Positions 6,941 to 15,436 are shown, numbered from the stretch's first letter. The stretch: 15,436 nt of DNA from Clostridia bacterium (GCA_017616925.1 JAFZXG010000108.1:1-15436), one strand, 5' to 3'. Notes: generated from the sequence alone by a model not told the origin. Numbers and translations: made by a program.

Positions 6941-7405
6941 ATGAAAGTAAAACCCTTGGAAGAAATCAAGGAACTTTGCCGAAAGATCGCGGAAAAGATC
7001 GGCGTTTCGGTGGAGGACGTGGAGTTTAAGGGCGGCGACTATCCCGCGATCACGGTCTATATCGACAAAAAGGGCGGCGTGGATCTCGATACCTGCGAGA
7101 AGATGTCCAAACTTTTGGACGGACCTTTCGACGAATTAGATCCCACTTTCGGCGAACCGTATTCGCTCAACGTCTCTTCGGTGGGGATCGACAGGCCGTT
7201 TAAGACCGACGAAGATTTCCTTTCGCATATAGGCGAACTCGTCGAAGTGCGGCTTAAAAATTCGGTAAAGGGCAAAAAATTCTTTGACGGCGAACTTTTA
7301 TCCTACGATAAAAAGGCGATCACGGTGAAAACCGACGAAAAGACGACGCTTACTTTCGACCTTAAAAACGTCGTCAAAGTCAACGAATATATAGATTTCG
7401 AATAA
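6941..7405 (+). CDS. rimP: Ribosome maturation factor RimP
   Basis: 154 residues, normal for RimP (formerly YlxS/YhbC), a cytoplasmic protein that assists late 30S subunit assembly around protein S12. The N-terminal alpha/beta domain carries the family signature YSLNVSSVGIDRPF at residues 74-87. The C-terminal part (~90-154) is the small beta-barrel domain. ATG 6941 has AGGGGG at 6930-6935, 5 bp upstream. It is the first gene of the operon after the leader hairpin, as in most Firmicutes. A 45-bp gap to nusA holds an AT-rich run, a small hairpin and the nusA ribosome binding site. Confidence 0.95.
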   Translation: MKVKPLEEIKELCRKIAEKIGVSVEDVEFKGGDYPAITVYIDKKGGVDLDTCEKMSKLLDGPFDELDPTFGEPYSLNVSSVGIDRPFKTDEDFLSHIGELVEVRLKNSVKGKKFFDGELLSYDKKAITVKTDEKTTLTFDLKNVVKVNEYIDFE

Positions 7406-7450
7406 AATAAAAAAATTTTTGCGGCAAACGCCGCGTTTAAGGAGAACGAT

Positions 7451-8566
7451 ATGATAAATCAGGATTTCTTTTTGGCACTCGAAGATCTGGAAAGAGAGAA
7501 AGGCATTTCGCAGGAAGAGTTCATAGCCGCGCTGTCGAACGCGCTCGTTATCGCGTATAAGAAGATGACGGGAACGGCGGCGGACGTGGTCGTTAAACTT
7601 ATTCCCGAGAAAAAGACCATAAAGATGTTCGCGGAAAGAAAGGTGGTCGAAGAAGTAGTCGATCCCGACAAGGAGATCTCGGTCGAAGAGGCGCAGGAGA
7701 TCAAGAAAAGTTATAAGGCGGGGGACGTCGTGTCGCAGGAGATAAACTCGAAGAGCGACTTCGGCAGGATCGCCGCGCAGACCGCGAGACAAGTGCTTAT
7801 GCAGAAACTTCGCGAGATCGAGCATAACAACACCGTGAGCGAGTTCGAAGATAAAGAAGGCGAACTTATGACCTGTACGGTAAGAAGGATCGAAGACGGG
7901 AACGTTTACGTCGAGATCGGCGGCAGGGAGTTAGAGGGCGTGCTTTTGCCGAGAGATCAGGTCCCCGGCGAAAAATACGAAATAAACCAAAGACTCAACG
8001 TGTTCGTAAAGAAGGTAAGGAGTATCGGCAAGACTTCGCAGATAGTAGTGTCGAGAACTTCGAACGGACTCGTCAAGCGTCTTTTCGAGAACGAAGTTCC
8101 CGAAATAAAGCAGGGCGTCGTTTTAATAAAAGGCATCGCGAGAGAACCCGGGCAGAGGACCAAGATCGCGATATATAGCGATGATCCCGCGGTGGACGCG
8201 ATAGGTTCGTGCGTCGGCAACAAGGGCGCGAGAGTGAACGCCGTCGTCGCCGAACTCGGCGGGGAGAAGATAGATATAATCCCGTGGAGCGAAAACCCGC
8301 TCGAATTCATATCGAACTCGCTTTCGCCCGCGAGAGTTATCAAGGTCATAGAGACGGGCGACGAGACCGCGATGGCGATAGTTCCCGACGACAAACTGTC
8401 GCTTGCTATCGGCAGAAGCGGGCAGAACGCCAGACTCGCGGTAAGGCTTACGGGCTGGAAGATAGACGTAAAGAGCGAGAGTGCCGCCATGGCGGAACTC
8501 GGCGAAGAATATTCCGTACCCGAACAGGCGGCGGAAGGAACTGCCGAAGGAGAGATCGCCGAATAA
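7451..8566 (+). CDS. nusA: Transcription termination/antitermination protein NusA
   Basis: 371 residues, the typical Firmicutes length lacking the C-terminal AR repeats of E. coli NusA. It binds RNA polymerase near the RNA exit channel and modulates pausing, intrinsic termination and antitermination. Domains in order: N-terminal polymerase-binding domain (~1-125), S1 domain (~139-203), KH1 with GNKG at 256-259, and KH2 with GRSG at 321-324 followed by the conserved LTGWKIDV. A short acidic Glu/Ala-rich tail ends the protein. ATG 7451 is preceded by AAGGAGA (7439-7445) at 5 bp, an excellent site. It may regulate its own operon through the leader hairpin upstream of rimP (inference). The stop is 1 bp before the rnpM ATG. 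Confidence 0.97.
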   Translation: MINQDFFLALEDLEREKGISQEEFIAALSNALVIAYKKMTGTAADVVVKLIPEKKTIKMFAERKVVEEVVDPDKEISVEEAQEIKKSYKAGDVVSQEINSKSDFGRIAAQTARQVLMQKLREIEHNNTVSEFEDKEGELMTCTVRRIEDGNVYVEIGGRELEGVLLPRDQVPGEKYEINQRLNVFVKKVRSIGKTSQIVVSRTSNGLVKRLFENEVPEIKQGVVLIKGIAREPGQRTKIAIYSDDPAVDAIGSCVGNKGARVNAVVAELGGEKIDIIPWSENPLEFISNSLSPARVIKVIETGDETAMAIVPDDKLSLAIGRSGQNARLAVRLTGWKIDVKSESAAMAELGEEYSVPEQAAEGTAEGEIAE

Positions 8567-8567
8567 T

Positions 8568-8828
8568 ATGGAAAGAAAAGTTCCCATGCGTCAGTGCGTC
8601 GCTTGCAGGACCATGAAGGAAAAACGCGAACTTATCCGTATCGTAAAGTCCGAAGACGGTATTTCGGTCGATAAAACGGGCAAGAAAAACGGCAGGGGCG
8701 CGTACGTCTGCAAGGATAAAAACTGCGTCGATAAACTTAAAAAGCAGAAAATTTTAAGCCGCGTGTTTTCCACGTCCGTGGACGACGCGGTGTACGACGG
8801 GATTTCGGAGGAGATCTTTGGAGAATAA
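8568..8828 (+). CDS. rnpM: YlxR-family RNA-binding protein RnpM
   Basis: 86 residues. The family start is MERKVPMRQCVACR with a CxxC pair (Cys10 and Cys13), and later GRGAYVC. The YlxR family (DUF448) is a small basic RNA-binding protein; in B. subtilis it has been reported to bind RNase P RNA and modulate its activity, hence RnpM. ATG 8568 was chosen over in-frame ATG 8481 because the extra 29 residues lie inside nusA and do not fit the family, while 8568 follows the nusA stop by 1 bp with AAGGAGAG at 8547-8554 (13 bp away, rather long). It overlaps ylxQ by 11 bp, suggesting translational coupling. Confidence 0.93.
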   Translation: MERKVPMRQCVACRTMKEKRELIRIVKSEDGISVDKTGKKNGRGAYVCKDKNCVDKLKKQKILSRVFSTSVDDAVYDGISEEIFGE

Positions 8829-9138
8829 GAAAAAAGCCGAAACTTTCATAGGATTCACGGTTCGCACGGGGCGGTACAAGACGGGACTTAACGCGGTTTC
8901 GACCTTAAAACGCGCGCGGCTCGTGATATTGTGCAAAAGCGCGAGCGACAACACTAAAGAAGAAGGCAGAAAATTTGCCTTAAAATTTCGTTGTCCCGTG
9001 CTTATTACCGAAGAAAAGACGCTTGGGGAACTTATATTTAAGGACGGCGTAAAGATAATGGCGATAACCGACGGGGATATCGCAAAAGCGATAATAGATA
9101 ATAAAGAAACGGTGCTCAAAGACCTTTCAGGAGTGTAA
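8818..9138 (+). CDS. ylxQ: YlxQ, L7Ae-family RNA-binding protein
   Basis: 106 residues with the compact alpha/beta/alpha fold of the L7Ae/L30e family, which binds kink-turn RNA. Visible signatures are [14 protein letters not shown] near the N-terminus, then a hydrophobic strand [14 protein letters not shown] and a second strand around [16 protein letters not shown]. The cellular role is not well defined; it is found between rnpM and infB across Firmicutes. The start is TTG 8818 with GGAGG (8807-8811) 6 bp upstream. No better ATG exists before the conserved region, so a TTG start is well supported. It overlaps rnpM by 11 bp and ends 2 bp before infB. Confidence 0.9.
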   Translation: MENKKKAETFIGFTVRTGRYKTGLNAVSTLKRARLVILCKSASDNTKEEGRKFALKFRCPVLITEEKTLGELIFKDGVKIMAITDGDIAKAIIDNKETVLKDLSGV

Positions 9139-9140
9139 TA

Positions 9141-11702
9141 ATGGCGGAAAAGCAATCTAAAATGCAATTTGAAAATATCAAGATAGTAAACGACCTGTTA
9201 AACAGCGGAAAACTTACCGAACTTAAAGGCGCAGTCGCGGAAGCCGAAAAGTTCGTCGTAAAGTCTTTTAAGGTTTCTCTCGCCGTAAAGAGCGAAGAGA
9301 TAGAAAAAAGGCTGAACGAAGAACTCGAAAAGGAAGCCCTTAAAGCGTCGGAAAACGTATTTGCCGAAGAGAAAGTCGCGGAAAGTACGGCGGCGGAAGA
9401 AAAACCCAAAAAGAAATCGTCCGCAAAGACGACCGCCGAAAAGAAGGCGGAGACCGCGCCCGTCGAAGCGACCGAAACCGAAGAGACGGAGATAAAGGAA
9501 GAAAAACCCGTGGAAGACGTCGTTGCGGAGACTTCCGAACAGCCCGCGCAGCCCGCGAAAAAGTCCACGCCGTCGTTTATAGTGAGAAGAGCCGAATTCG
9601 TTCCCGAAAACAGACCGAAGAGAGCGGAATTCACACCTTCCCCGAGACAGAGAGAAGGCGGATTTACGAGATCGACGGGAACTGCGGGCAGAGACATCGG
9701 CGCGAAGAAATCGCACGGCGGTTCTTACGTCGCTCCCGCGGTGCTTCCCACCGACAGCAAGAGAAGTTTCGGTAAGAAGAACAAAGGCGGCGGCGACAAA
9801 CAATACGAAGAAAAGCGTTCGCCGAACAAACGCGCGCTTATAAAGAACAACGTTACGATAGAAGATTTCGACGAGAACAAGACGGGCTACCGTAAATTCC
9901 GCCCCGTAAAGAAGGAAAAGGCGGCGGAGAACGTAATAAAAATAGAAAAAGCGGTCATAACGCAGGAGATAATACCCTTAAAGGTGCTTTCCGAGAAGAT
10001 AGGCGTTACCGCCGCGGAATTGACCAAACGCCTTTTTAAGGAAGGCATAATGAAGACTATAAACGATTCGATCGACTTCGACACTGCGGCGTATATCGCG
10101 GACGAACTCGGAGTCGAACTCGAACTCAAACTCGAAAAGAGCGCGGAAGACGTTCTTTCCGAAGGATTCGACGACGTTGCGGACGCGCCCGAAAAATTGA
10201 AACGCCGTCCGCCCGTAGTTACGGTAATGGGACACGTCGATCACGGTAAGACTTCGCTGCTTGACAGGATCAGAAAGACCAACGTCACCGCGGGCGAAGC
10301 GGGCGGGATAACCCAGCATATCGGCGCGTATCAGGTGACCGTAAACGGCGAAACGATAACCTTTTTGGATACTCCCGGACACGCCGCGTTCACGGCGATG
10401 CGGGCAAGGGGCGCGCAGGCGACCGACATCGCGATTTTGGTAGTCGCCGCGGACGACGGCATAATGCCGCAGACGATCGAGGCGATAAACCACGCCAAAG
10501 CGGCGAACGTTCCCGTCATTGTCGCGATAAACAAGATGGATAAACCCGAAGCGAATCCCGAAAAGGTCAAGACCGAACTTACCGAACACGGACTTTTGCC
10601 TGAAGAGTGGGGCGGGGACACCATAGTAGTACCCGTATCCGCGAAAACGGGCGAGGGACTCGACAAACTTTTGGAAAACATCAATCTCGTCGCCGAGATA
10701 AAGGATCTTAAAGCCAACCCCGACAGAAAGGCGAAGGGTATCGTTATAGAAGCCAAACTCGACACGAGTAAAGGTCCTATAGCGACCATACTTATACAGA
10801 ACGGCACGCTAAAGGTGGGCGACAGCGTAGTCGTCGGAACGGTAACGGGCAAGATCCGCGCCATGACCGACGATAAGGGCAGAAAAGTAGGTTCGGCAAA
10901 ACCGTCCGACGCGGTCTCGGTAATGGGACTCGACGAAGTTCCCGCCGCGGGCGACACCTTATACGCCGTCGAGCAGGATAAACTTATGAAGATGGTCGCC
11001 GAAGAACGCCGCAACAAAGAAAGAGAGAGTATGATAAAGGCGCAGAGCAAGATCTCTTTGGACGACGTGTTCAACAGGATCAGCGAAGGCGAAATGAAAG
11101 GGCTTAACATAATAGTAAAAGCCGACGTTCAGGGTTCCGTGGAAGCGGTAAAATCTTCTTTGGAAAAACTCTCGAACGAAGAAGTGAAAGTCAACGTGAT
11201 CCACGCCGCCGTCGGCGCGATAAAGGAATCGGACATAATGCTCGCGGAATCGTCGAAAGCGGTAATAATCGGTTTCAACGTCCGTCCTGACGCCAACGCG
11301 AAGGCGGTCTCGGAACACAGCGGAGTGGAAATAAAACTTTACAGAGTCATCTACGAGGCGATAGAGGACGTCGAAAAGGCGCTTAAAGGTATGCTTGCGC
11401 CCAAGATCACCGAGACCTATATGGGTAAAGCCGAAGTCAGAGAAGTATTCAAGATATCGGGCGTCGGGCAGGTCGCGGGTTGCTACGTCGTGGAAGGCAA
11501 AATAATAAGGGGCGGAAAACTCCGTATTTACCGTGACGACGTTATGATATGCGAAGGAAACGTTCTGCAACTTAAACGCTTTAAGGACGACGTTAAGGAA
11601 GTCGCGCAAGGGTTCGAGTGCGGTATTTCGATCGAGAAGTTCAACGACATCAAGGTCGGCGACTTTATAGAAAGTTACGAGATAGGGGAAGAGAAAGCCT
11701 GA
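9141..11702 (+). CDS. infB: Translation initiation factor IF-2
   Basis: 853 residues. The GTPase brings fMet-tRNA to the 30S subunit and promotes 50S joining. A long N-terminal extension (~1-275) is Lys/Glu/Ala-rich and low-complexity, followed by an IF2_N domain (~277-330) and the GTPase domain: G1 GHVDHGKT at 364-371, G3 DTPGH from Asp410, G4 NKMD at 464-467, G5 SAK. Elongation-factor-like domain II, the IF-2 domain ([16 protein letters not shown]) and the C2 domain complete the protein. ATG 9141 has AGGAG (9129-9133), 7 bp upstream. Odd point: the very N-terminus lacks the first IF2_N copy that B. subtilis IF2 has, and instead carries a different helical segment (~8-70). The stop overlaps the rbfA ATG by 1 bp. 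Confidence 0.97.
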   Translation: MAEKQSKMQFENIKIVNDLLNSGKLTELKGAVAEAEKFVVKSFKVSLAVKSEEIEKRLNEELEKEALKASENVFAEEKVAESTAAEEKPKKKSSAKTTAEKKAETAPVEATETEETEIKEEKPVEDVVAETSEQPAQPAKKSTPSFIVRRAEFVPENRPKRAEFTPSPRQREGGFTRSTGTAGRDIGAKKSHGGSYVAPAVLPTDSKRSFGKKNKGGGDKQYEEKRSPNKRALIKNNVTIEDFDENKTGYRKFRPVKKEKAAENVIKIEKAVITQEIIPLKVLSEKIGVTAAELTKRLFKEGIMKTINDSIDFDTAAYIADELGVELELKLEKSAEDVLSEGFDDVADAPEKLKRRPPVVTVMGHVDHGKTSLLDRIRKTNVTAGEAGGITQHIGAYQVTVNGETITFLDTPGHAAFTAMRARGAQATDIAILVVAADDGIMPQTIEAINHAKAANVPVIVAINKMDKPEANPEKVKTELTEHGLLPEEWGGDTIVVPVSAKTGEGLDKLLENINLVAEIKDLKANPDRKAKGIVIEAKLDTSKGPIATILIQNGTLKVGDSVVVGTVTGKIRAMTDDKGRKVGSAKPSDAVSVMGLDEVPAAGDTLYAVEQDKLMKMVAEERRNKERESMIKAQSKISLDDVFNRISEGEMKGLNIIVKADVQGSVEAVKSSLEKLSNEEVKVNVIHAAVGAIKESDIMLAESSKAVIIGFNVRPDANAKAVSEHSGVEIKLYRVIYEAIEDVEKALKGMLAPKITETYMGKAEVREVFKISGVGQVAGCYVVEGKIIRGGKLRIYRDDVMICEGNVLQLKRFKDDVKEVAQGFECGISIEKFNDIKVGDFIESYEIGEEKA

Positions 11703-12076
11703 TGACGAAGACGTCGAGAAAACCCAACCGTATAGAGATGATAAACAGCGAATTACAGCGCGAAATATACGGTATAATAACCCGAAAACTCAAAAACCCG
11801 CTTATCACCGAGATGGTATCGGTGCTTAAAGTGGACACCGCGAAAGATCTGTCCAACGCCAAAGTATATCTTTCGGTCTATTCTAAAAGCGAAGAAAAGC
11901 GCCTGACGACCTTTAACGCGATAGCGGGGGATTCGGGAAAGATACGTTACGAACTTTCGCAGACCGAACGCATGAGAAGAGTACCCGAACTTCGATTTAT
12001 ATTAGACGATTCTTTGGATTACGGCGATAAGATGGACAAACTCTTTATCGCCATAGAAAAGGGAGAGAAACTTTGA
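11702..12076 (+). CDS. rbfA: 30S ribosome-binding factor RbfA
   Basis: 124 residues, normal for RbfA, a KH-like cytoplasmic protein that binds the 30S subunit near helix 1 and 16S 5'-end maturation sites and helps cold adaptation. Family features are RIEMINSELQREI near the N-terminus, the NPLIT segment, and the closing VPELRFILDDSLDYGDKMD. ATG 11702 overlaps the infB TGA (TGATG), which is the usual coupling. The longer in-frame start at 11618 would lie wholly inside infB and adds 28 residues that do not fit the family. AGGGG at 11684-11688 is about 13 bp upstream. It overlaps nrnA by 4 bp. Confidence 0.95.
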   Translation: MTKTSRKPNRIEMINSELQREIYGIITRKLKNPLITEMVSVLKVDTAKDLSNAKVYLSVYSKSEEKRLTTFNAIAGDSGKIRYELSQTERMRRVPELRFILDDSLDYGDKMDKLFIAIEKGEKL

Positions 12077-13029
12077 TTTCCTTGAAAGAATTTGCCGAAA
12101 AACTCAAAAACGAAAAGTCGGTGGCGATAATTTCGCACGTCCGTCCCGACGGGGATACGATAGGATCTTCCGTAGGACTTTGTTTTGCTTTAAGGTCCGT
12201 CGGCGTTTCCGCCGACCTTTTCTGCGAAGACAAAGTTCCCGAAAAGTACCGCTTTTTAGCGGGAACGGAACTTTATTCGGACGGAGATATAAAGGAGAGT
12301 TATTCGGCGGTGATCGCGGTGGACGTCGCCGAGATCACGAGAACGGGCAAATACGGACTGTGTTTCATGCAGCGTAAGAACACCTATAATCTCGACCACC
12401 ACGTTTCAAACACCCGTTTTGCCAAATGTAACTATATCAGCGGCACGGCGGCGGCGGCTGAGATAGTGTTCGGGCTTATAAAAGAGTTCGGCGTTCCCGT
12501 GACCGCAGATATGGCTAACGCGCTCGCTACGGGCGTTATCACAGACACCGGCAATTTCCGTCATAAAAACGTTACGTTAGACACTTTGAAAGTCGCTACC
12601 GAACTGTTTTCTTACGGTGCGGATTTCAATAAAATAATCTACAACACTTTCAACTTACAGAGCAGAGAACGCGCCGAACTTTTCGGAAAGACGATGGCGA
12701 GGATCAGATATTTTCACGGCGGAAAGACCGCTATGGGCATAGTCAGGCTTTCGGATCTCGCGGAAACGGGCGCGAAACAGGAAGACACCGAAGGCTTTAT
12801 CGACTTTATTATGGGCATACGCGGAGTCGAGATCGGCGTATGCGTGATGGAGACCGAAAAGGACAAGTATAAAGTCTCGTTCAGATCGCACGGCGCGGAC
12901 GTGAACGCGGTCGCGGGAACTTTCGGCGGCGGCGGGCATACGCTTGCCGCGGGCTGTAAACTTTCGGGAGATATAGAAGAAGTCGTCGATAGGTTGACTT
13001 TCGCGGTCAGTCGGGCGATAGAAGAATAA
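12073..13029 (+). CDS. nrnA: NrnA-type DHH phosphoesterase (oligoribonuclease / pAp phosphatase)
   Basis: 318 residues, the usual NrnA length. It degrades 2-5-nt RNA fragments and dephosphorylates 3'-phosphoadenosine 5'-phosphate, replacing Orn in Firmicutes. The DHH domain shows His22, Asp26 and Asp28 (HVRPDGD), the name-giving Asp108-His109-His110, and Asp158 (ITDTGNF), all expected metal ligands. The C-terminal DHHA1 domain has GGGGH at 285-289, followed by LAAG. The start is TTG 12073, overlapping the rbfA TGA, with GGGAG (12061-12065) 7 bp upstream. An ATG start is not available before the conserved N-terminus. It sits between rbfA and truB, as in Bacillus and Clostridium. The stop shares one base with the truB ATG (TAATG). 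Confidence 0.94.
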   Translation: MISLKEFAEKLKNEKSVAIISHVRPDGDTIGSSVGLCFALRSVGVSADLFCEDKVPEKYRFLAGTELYSDGDIKESYSAVIAVDVAEITRTGKYGLCFMQRKNTYNLDHHVSNTRFAKCNYISGTAAAAEIVFGLIKEFGVPVTADMANALATGVITDTGNFRHKNVTLDTLKVATELFSYGADFNKIIYNTFNLQSRERAELFGKTMARIRYFHGGKTAMGIVRLSDLAETGAKQEDTEGFIDFIMGIRGVEIGVCVMETEKDKYKVSFRSHGADVNAVAGTFGGGGHTLAAGCKLSGDIEEVVDRLTFAVSRAIEE

Positions 13030-13877
13030 TGGTCGGATTTATAAATATAAATAAACCCGTCGGTAAGTCGTCCGCGTTCGCGGTGGGGAGAGTGAAAAAA
13101 CTTTTCGGCTGTCCCTGCGGACATATGGGGACTTTGGATCCCATGGCGAGCGGCGTACTGCCCGTGGGCATAGGTAAGGCGTCGAGGCTGTTCCCTTACC
13201 TTTTGGACAAGGAAAAGACCTACGTCGCGGAATTTACTTTCGGTTACGAGACCGACACTCTCGACGATACGGGAAAAAAAGTATCGGACGGCGGCAGAAT
13301 ACCCGCCCGCGCCGAGATAGAAAACGCTTTGCCGTTCTTTATAGGAAATATCGAGCAGATACCGCCTAAGTTTTCGGCAAAGTGCGTTGACGGGAAAAGG
13401 GGCTACGAACTCGCAAGGAAAGGCGTCGACTTTACTTTAAGCGCAAAGACTGTGGAAATATCGGACTTTCGGCTTACGGAAGCGAAAGAAGGCGGCGCGT
13501 TTTCGTTTGAAATTTCCTGTAAAGGCGGAACGTATATCCGTTCGCTATGCAGAGATCTCGCGCATAAACTCGGAACGAAAGCCGTTATGACGGGTTTAAC
13601 GAGAACTAAGTCGGGTGCGTTCGATTTAAATAACGCGATGCCCTTCAATGAACTTTCGGACTTAAAAAGCGCGGAAAAGTATATCATACCCGCGGACTCG
13701 GTAGTGGATTTCGAGAAACTTTTCTTAGATAAAAAGACCGCCGAAAAAATCATAAACGGACTTTTCGACGATATCGGCGTGAAAGACGGAACGTACCGCG
13801 TGTATAACGAAACGGCGTTTTTGGGAATAGGCGTCGCGGAAAACGGCGTTCTTAAAATAAAATCGTATGTCAGATAG
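13029..13877 (+). CDS. truB: tRNA pseudouridine(55) synthase TruB
   Basis: 282 residues. It isomerises U55 in the T-loop of tRNAs to pseudouridine. The N-terminal signature NKPVGKSS is followed by HMGTLDPMASGVLPVGIG, where Asp37 is the catalytic aspartate. Further motifs are KRGYELARKG and GGTYIRSLCRDLAHKLGT (the KCSKGTYIR-type motif, here CKGGTYIR). The C-terminal ~55 residues are the short PUA-like tail of Firmicutes TruB. ATG 13029 overlaps the nrnA stop by 1 bp. The Shine-Dalgarno sequence is weak, so translation likely depends on coupling to nrnA. It overlaps ribF by 11 bp. Confidence 0.96.
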   Translation: MVGFININKPVGKSSAFAVGRVKKLFGCPCGHMGTLDPMASGVLPVGIGKASRLFPYLLDKEKTYVAEFTFGYETDTLDDTGKKVSDGGRIPARAEIENALPFFIGNIEQIPPKFSAKCVDGKRGYELARKGVDFTLSAKTVEISDFRLTEAKEGGAFSFEISCKGGTYIRSLCRDLAHKLGTKAVMTGLTRTKSGAFDLNNAMPFNELSDLKSAEKYIIPADSVVDFEKLFLDKKTAEKIINGLFDDIGVKDGTYRVYNETAFLGIGVAENGVLKIKSYVR

Positions 13878-14775
13878 AAAAAAGGCGGTCGTCGCGCTGG
13901 GATACTTCGACGGGGTGCATAAGGGACACGTCGCAGTGATAAAGACGGCGCGGGAAATAGCGGATAAACATGGTTTTTCACTCGTCGTCGCGTCTTTCGG
14001 CGGGAATCTTCGCGCCGCGCTGTACGACGGGGAAGGTAGTTTTATTTTCCGTGAAGAAGAACGGAAAAGACTGTTTTTATCTCTCGGCGCGGACGAAACG
14101 CTGTTTTTCCCGACCGACAGGGAGTTTCTGGGTAAGACGGGCGAAGAGTTTCTGGACGGTCTTAACGGGCTGTACGCTATCGCCGAATACGTCTGCGGGG
14201 AAGATTACAGGTTCGGTAAGTTCGGAGCGTGCGACGTAAAGTTCCTTAAAAATTACGCTAAAATTCACGGACAGAGAGTAACCGTCGCCGAAACGCTTTC
14301 GTTCGGGGGCGAAAAGATCTCCGCGTCGCTGATAAAAAGGCTGTTTCTATCGGGCAGGATAAGGGAAGCGAACGGACTTTTATACTCGCCGTATTTTATT
14401 TCGGGGAAGGTGGTAAAAGGCAGGGGCGAAGGCCGTATTCTCGGTTTTCCCACCGCGAATATCGAAATAGACCGCGATAAAGCCGCCTTAAGAGACGGCG
14501 TGTACGCCGGCGAAATAACCGTGGACGGCAGAAAATATAAAGCGGTGATAAATTACGGGAACAGCCCCACCTTTTCGCGCGAAGAAAGGCTTATAGAAGC
14601 GTTCATCCCCGACTTTTCGGGCGATCTTTACGGCAAAGAGATCACGGTCGGGTTTACCGACTATATAAGGGAAATAAAAAAGTTCGGTTCTGAAGAAGAA
14701 TTCGAACGCGCCATAGAAAAAGACGTTGAAACGGTTACGGGGAAAGGGTATGATAAAGTTCGGACCGAGCGGTAA
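13867..14775 (+). CDS. ribF: Bifunctional riboflavin kinase / FAD synthetase RibF
   Basis: 302 residues, near the usual ~310. The C-terminal kinase converts riboflavin to FMN and the N-terminal nucleotidyltransferase converts FMN to FAD. The N-terminal domain has GYFDGVHKGH (His18 and His21) and GEDYRFG. The kinase domain has GEGRILGFPTAN (GFPTAN at 193-198) and later YGKEITVGFTDYIREIKKF. Odd point: the usual TFxPHP motif after the first beta strand reads SFGGNL (43-48), and the usual ISSTxIR reads ISASLIK, so the FMN-adenylylating half is divergent while the kinase half looks normal. ATG 13867 lies in the end of truB and has no clear Shine-Dalgarno sequence; coupling to truB is likely. It overlaps the next gene by 26 bp. 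Confidence 0.93.
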   Translation: MSDRKKAVVALGYFDGVHKGHVAVIKTAREIADKHGFSLVVASFGGNLRAALYDGEGSFIFREEERKRLFLSLGADETLFFPTDREFLGKTGEEFLDGLNGLYAIAEYVCGEDYRFGKFGACDVKFLKNYAKIHGQRVTVAETLSFGGEKISASLIKRLFLSGRIREANGLLYSPYFISGKVVKGRGEGRILGFPTANIEIDRDKAALRDGVYAGEITVDGRKYKAVINYGNSPTFSREERLIEAFIPDFSGDLYGKEITVGFTDYIREIKKFGSEEEFERAIEKDVETVTGKGYDKVRTER

Positions 14776-15436
14776 TTCGGAAGCCTTCTACGCCGCGGGG
14801 AACAATAAGACCGAAGAGTCTGCCGTCTGGGTTAAGGATATGGGACTCGACGTATTCGAGTATTCCTTCGGTCGCGGCGTCAACCTTTCGGACGCGAAGA
14901 CGGCGTCGATAAACGCCGCTTTTAAGAGCGCGGGCGTGGAGATAACCGTTCACGCACCGTACTACGTTAATCTTGCGAATCCCGAAGACGAGAACGCCGA
15001 AAAAAGTTACGGCTATATATTGAGTTCCGCGCGGGCGGTAAAGAAGATGGGCGGAAACAGGGTGGTGTTTCACCCCGCAAGTCAGGGGAACGCCGACAGA
15101 AAGACGGCGGAGGAACTGACTAAAAAGCGGTTTGCCGTCCTTACCGAAAAAATATACGAAAACGGACTTTCGGACGTAATATTCTGCCCCGAAACGATGG
15201 GAAAACTCGGGCAGATCGGCACGATAGAAGAGATAACCGAATTCTGTTTAACTGACAAGGTGTTCGTTCCGTGCGTGGATTTCGGGCACGTCAACGCGAG
15301 AGAGCGCGGAAGCCTTAGATCCCCGAAGGATTATATAGAAAGGCTTTCCTTTATGATCGACGGGCTGGGAATCGAGAAAATGCGGAATTTCCACGTCCAC
15401 TTTTCGAAGATCGAATACGGCGAAAAGGGCGAGATA
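14750..15436 (+). CDS. Endonuclease IV-like TIM-barrel protein, 3' end outside window
   Basis: The first 229 residues are visible and the frame is open at the right edge. It belongs to the AP endonuclease 2 / xylose isomerase-like TIM-barrel family. His68, His108, Glu148, Asp177, His180 and His215 match the spacing of the metal ligands of E. coli Nfo (His69, His109, Glu145, Asp179, His182, His216). Motifs are VHAPYYVNLAN, VVFHPAS, CPETMG, VDFGHVNAR and FHVHFSK. A trinuclear zinc AP endonuclease acting on abasic DNA sites is likely. The N-terminus (MIKFGPSGNSEAF) differs from canonical Nfo, so a divergent clade with another phosphate-containing substrate is possible. ATG 14750 has a purine-rich GGGGAAAGGG just upstream and overlaps ribF by 26 bp, so it belongs to the operon, where many Firmicutes instead have rpsO and pnp. 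Confidence 0.85.
   Translation, partial: MIKFGPSGNSEAFYAAGNNKTEESAVWVKDMGLDVFEYSFGRGVNLSDAKTASINAAFKSAGVEITVHAPYYVNLANPEDENAEKSYGYILSSARAVKKMGGNRVVFHPASQGNADRKTAEELTKKRFAVLTEKIYENGLSDVIFCPETMGKLGQIGTIEEITEFCLTDKVFVPCVDFGHVNARERGSLRSPKDYIERLSFMIDGLGIEKMRNFHVHFSKIEYGEKGEI

Noticed and set aside
7421-7434. Small hairpin (GCGGC, 4-nt loop, GCCGC) between rimP and nusA as a terminator
   Set aside because: Only 5 bp and not followed by a T-run on the + strand; on the - strand a T-rich tail exists but no gene needs it. It could slightly affect nusA translation or RNA processing.
8481-8567. Upstream ATG for rnpM
   Set aside because: Adds 29 Arg/Pro-rich residues encoded inside nusA; the family begins at the ATG at 8568.
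10331-11110. 259-codon open frame on the - strand inside infB
   Set aside because: Ser/Ile/Pro-rich antisense shadow of the IF2 GTPase domain, with no start signals.
11618-11701. Upstream start for rbfA
   Set aside because: Lies wholly in infB; the ATG at 11702 overlaps the infB stop in the usual way and matches the family N-terminus.

Overview
The window is a chromosomal segment of a Bacillota bacterium, most likely an uncultured Clostridia lineage. The evidence is the conserved Firmicutes order ispG, a polC-type gene, rimP, nusA, ylxR (rnpM), ylxQ, infB, rbfA, nrnA, truB, ribF. Strong AGGAG-type ribosome binding sites, sigma-A-type promoters and the 371-residue NusA without extra C-terminal repeats fit this. 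By eye the base composition is close to balanced. I cannot name a genus or species.

Region 1 (1-1762, + strand) holds two unrecognised genes. The first is cut by the left edge and is beta-rich, and the second is a coiled-coil protein. They end at a hairpin terminator that works in both directions. Region 2 (1779-4142, - strand) is one large acidic lipoprotein gene. It is driven by a promoter with both hexamers at consensus, and it converges on the same terminator. The 130 bp upstream of it also hold the oppositely directed ispG promoter, which sits so close to the ispG ATG that the mRNA looks leaderless.

Region 3 (4272-6817) is ispG followed by an overlapping gene at the exact place where polC normally sits. 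The encoded protein has only the PolC N-terminal domain, OB fold and DEDDh exonuclease. The PHP, polymerase and C-terminal domains are all absent. Because the PHP part that normally precedes the exonuclease is missing too, this is not a simple 3' truncation. It is the most unusual item in the window.

Region 4 (6838-15436) starts with a new promoter and a leader containing a perfect 26-bp palindrome. A tightly packed translation and RNA-metabolism operon follows: RimP and RbfA (30S maturation), NusA (transcription elongation and termination), RnpM and YlxQ (small RNA-binding proteins), IF2 (initiation), NrnA (nanoRNA and pAp turnover), TruB (tRNA pseudouridine 55) and RibF (FAD synthesis). The last gene, cut by the right edge, is an endonuclease IV-like TIM barrel with its metal ligands intact. 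Most junctions from rnpM onward overlap or nearly touch, which suggests one transcript with translational coupling.

I found no rRNA, tRNA, CRISPR array, insertion sequence or riboswitch. No gap between genes exceeds about 135 bp.
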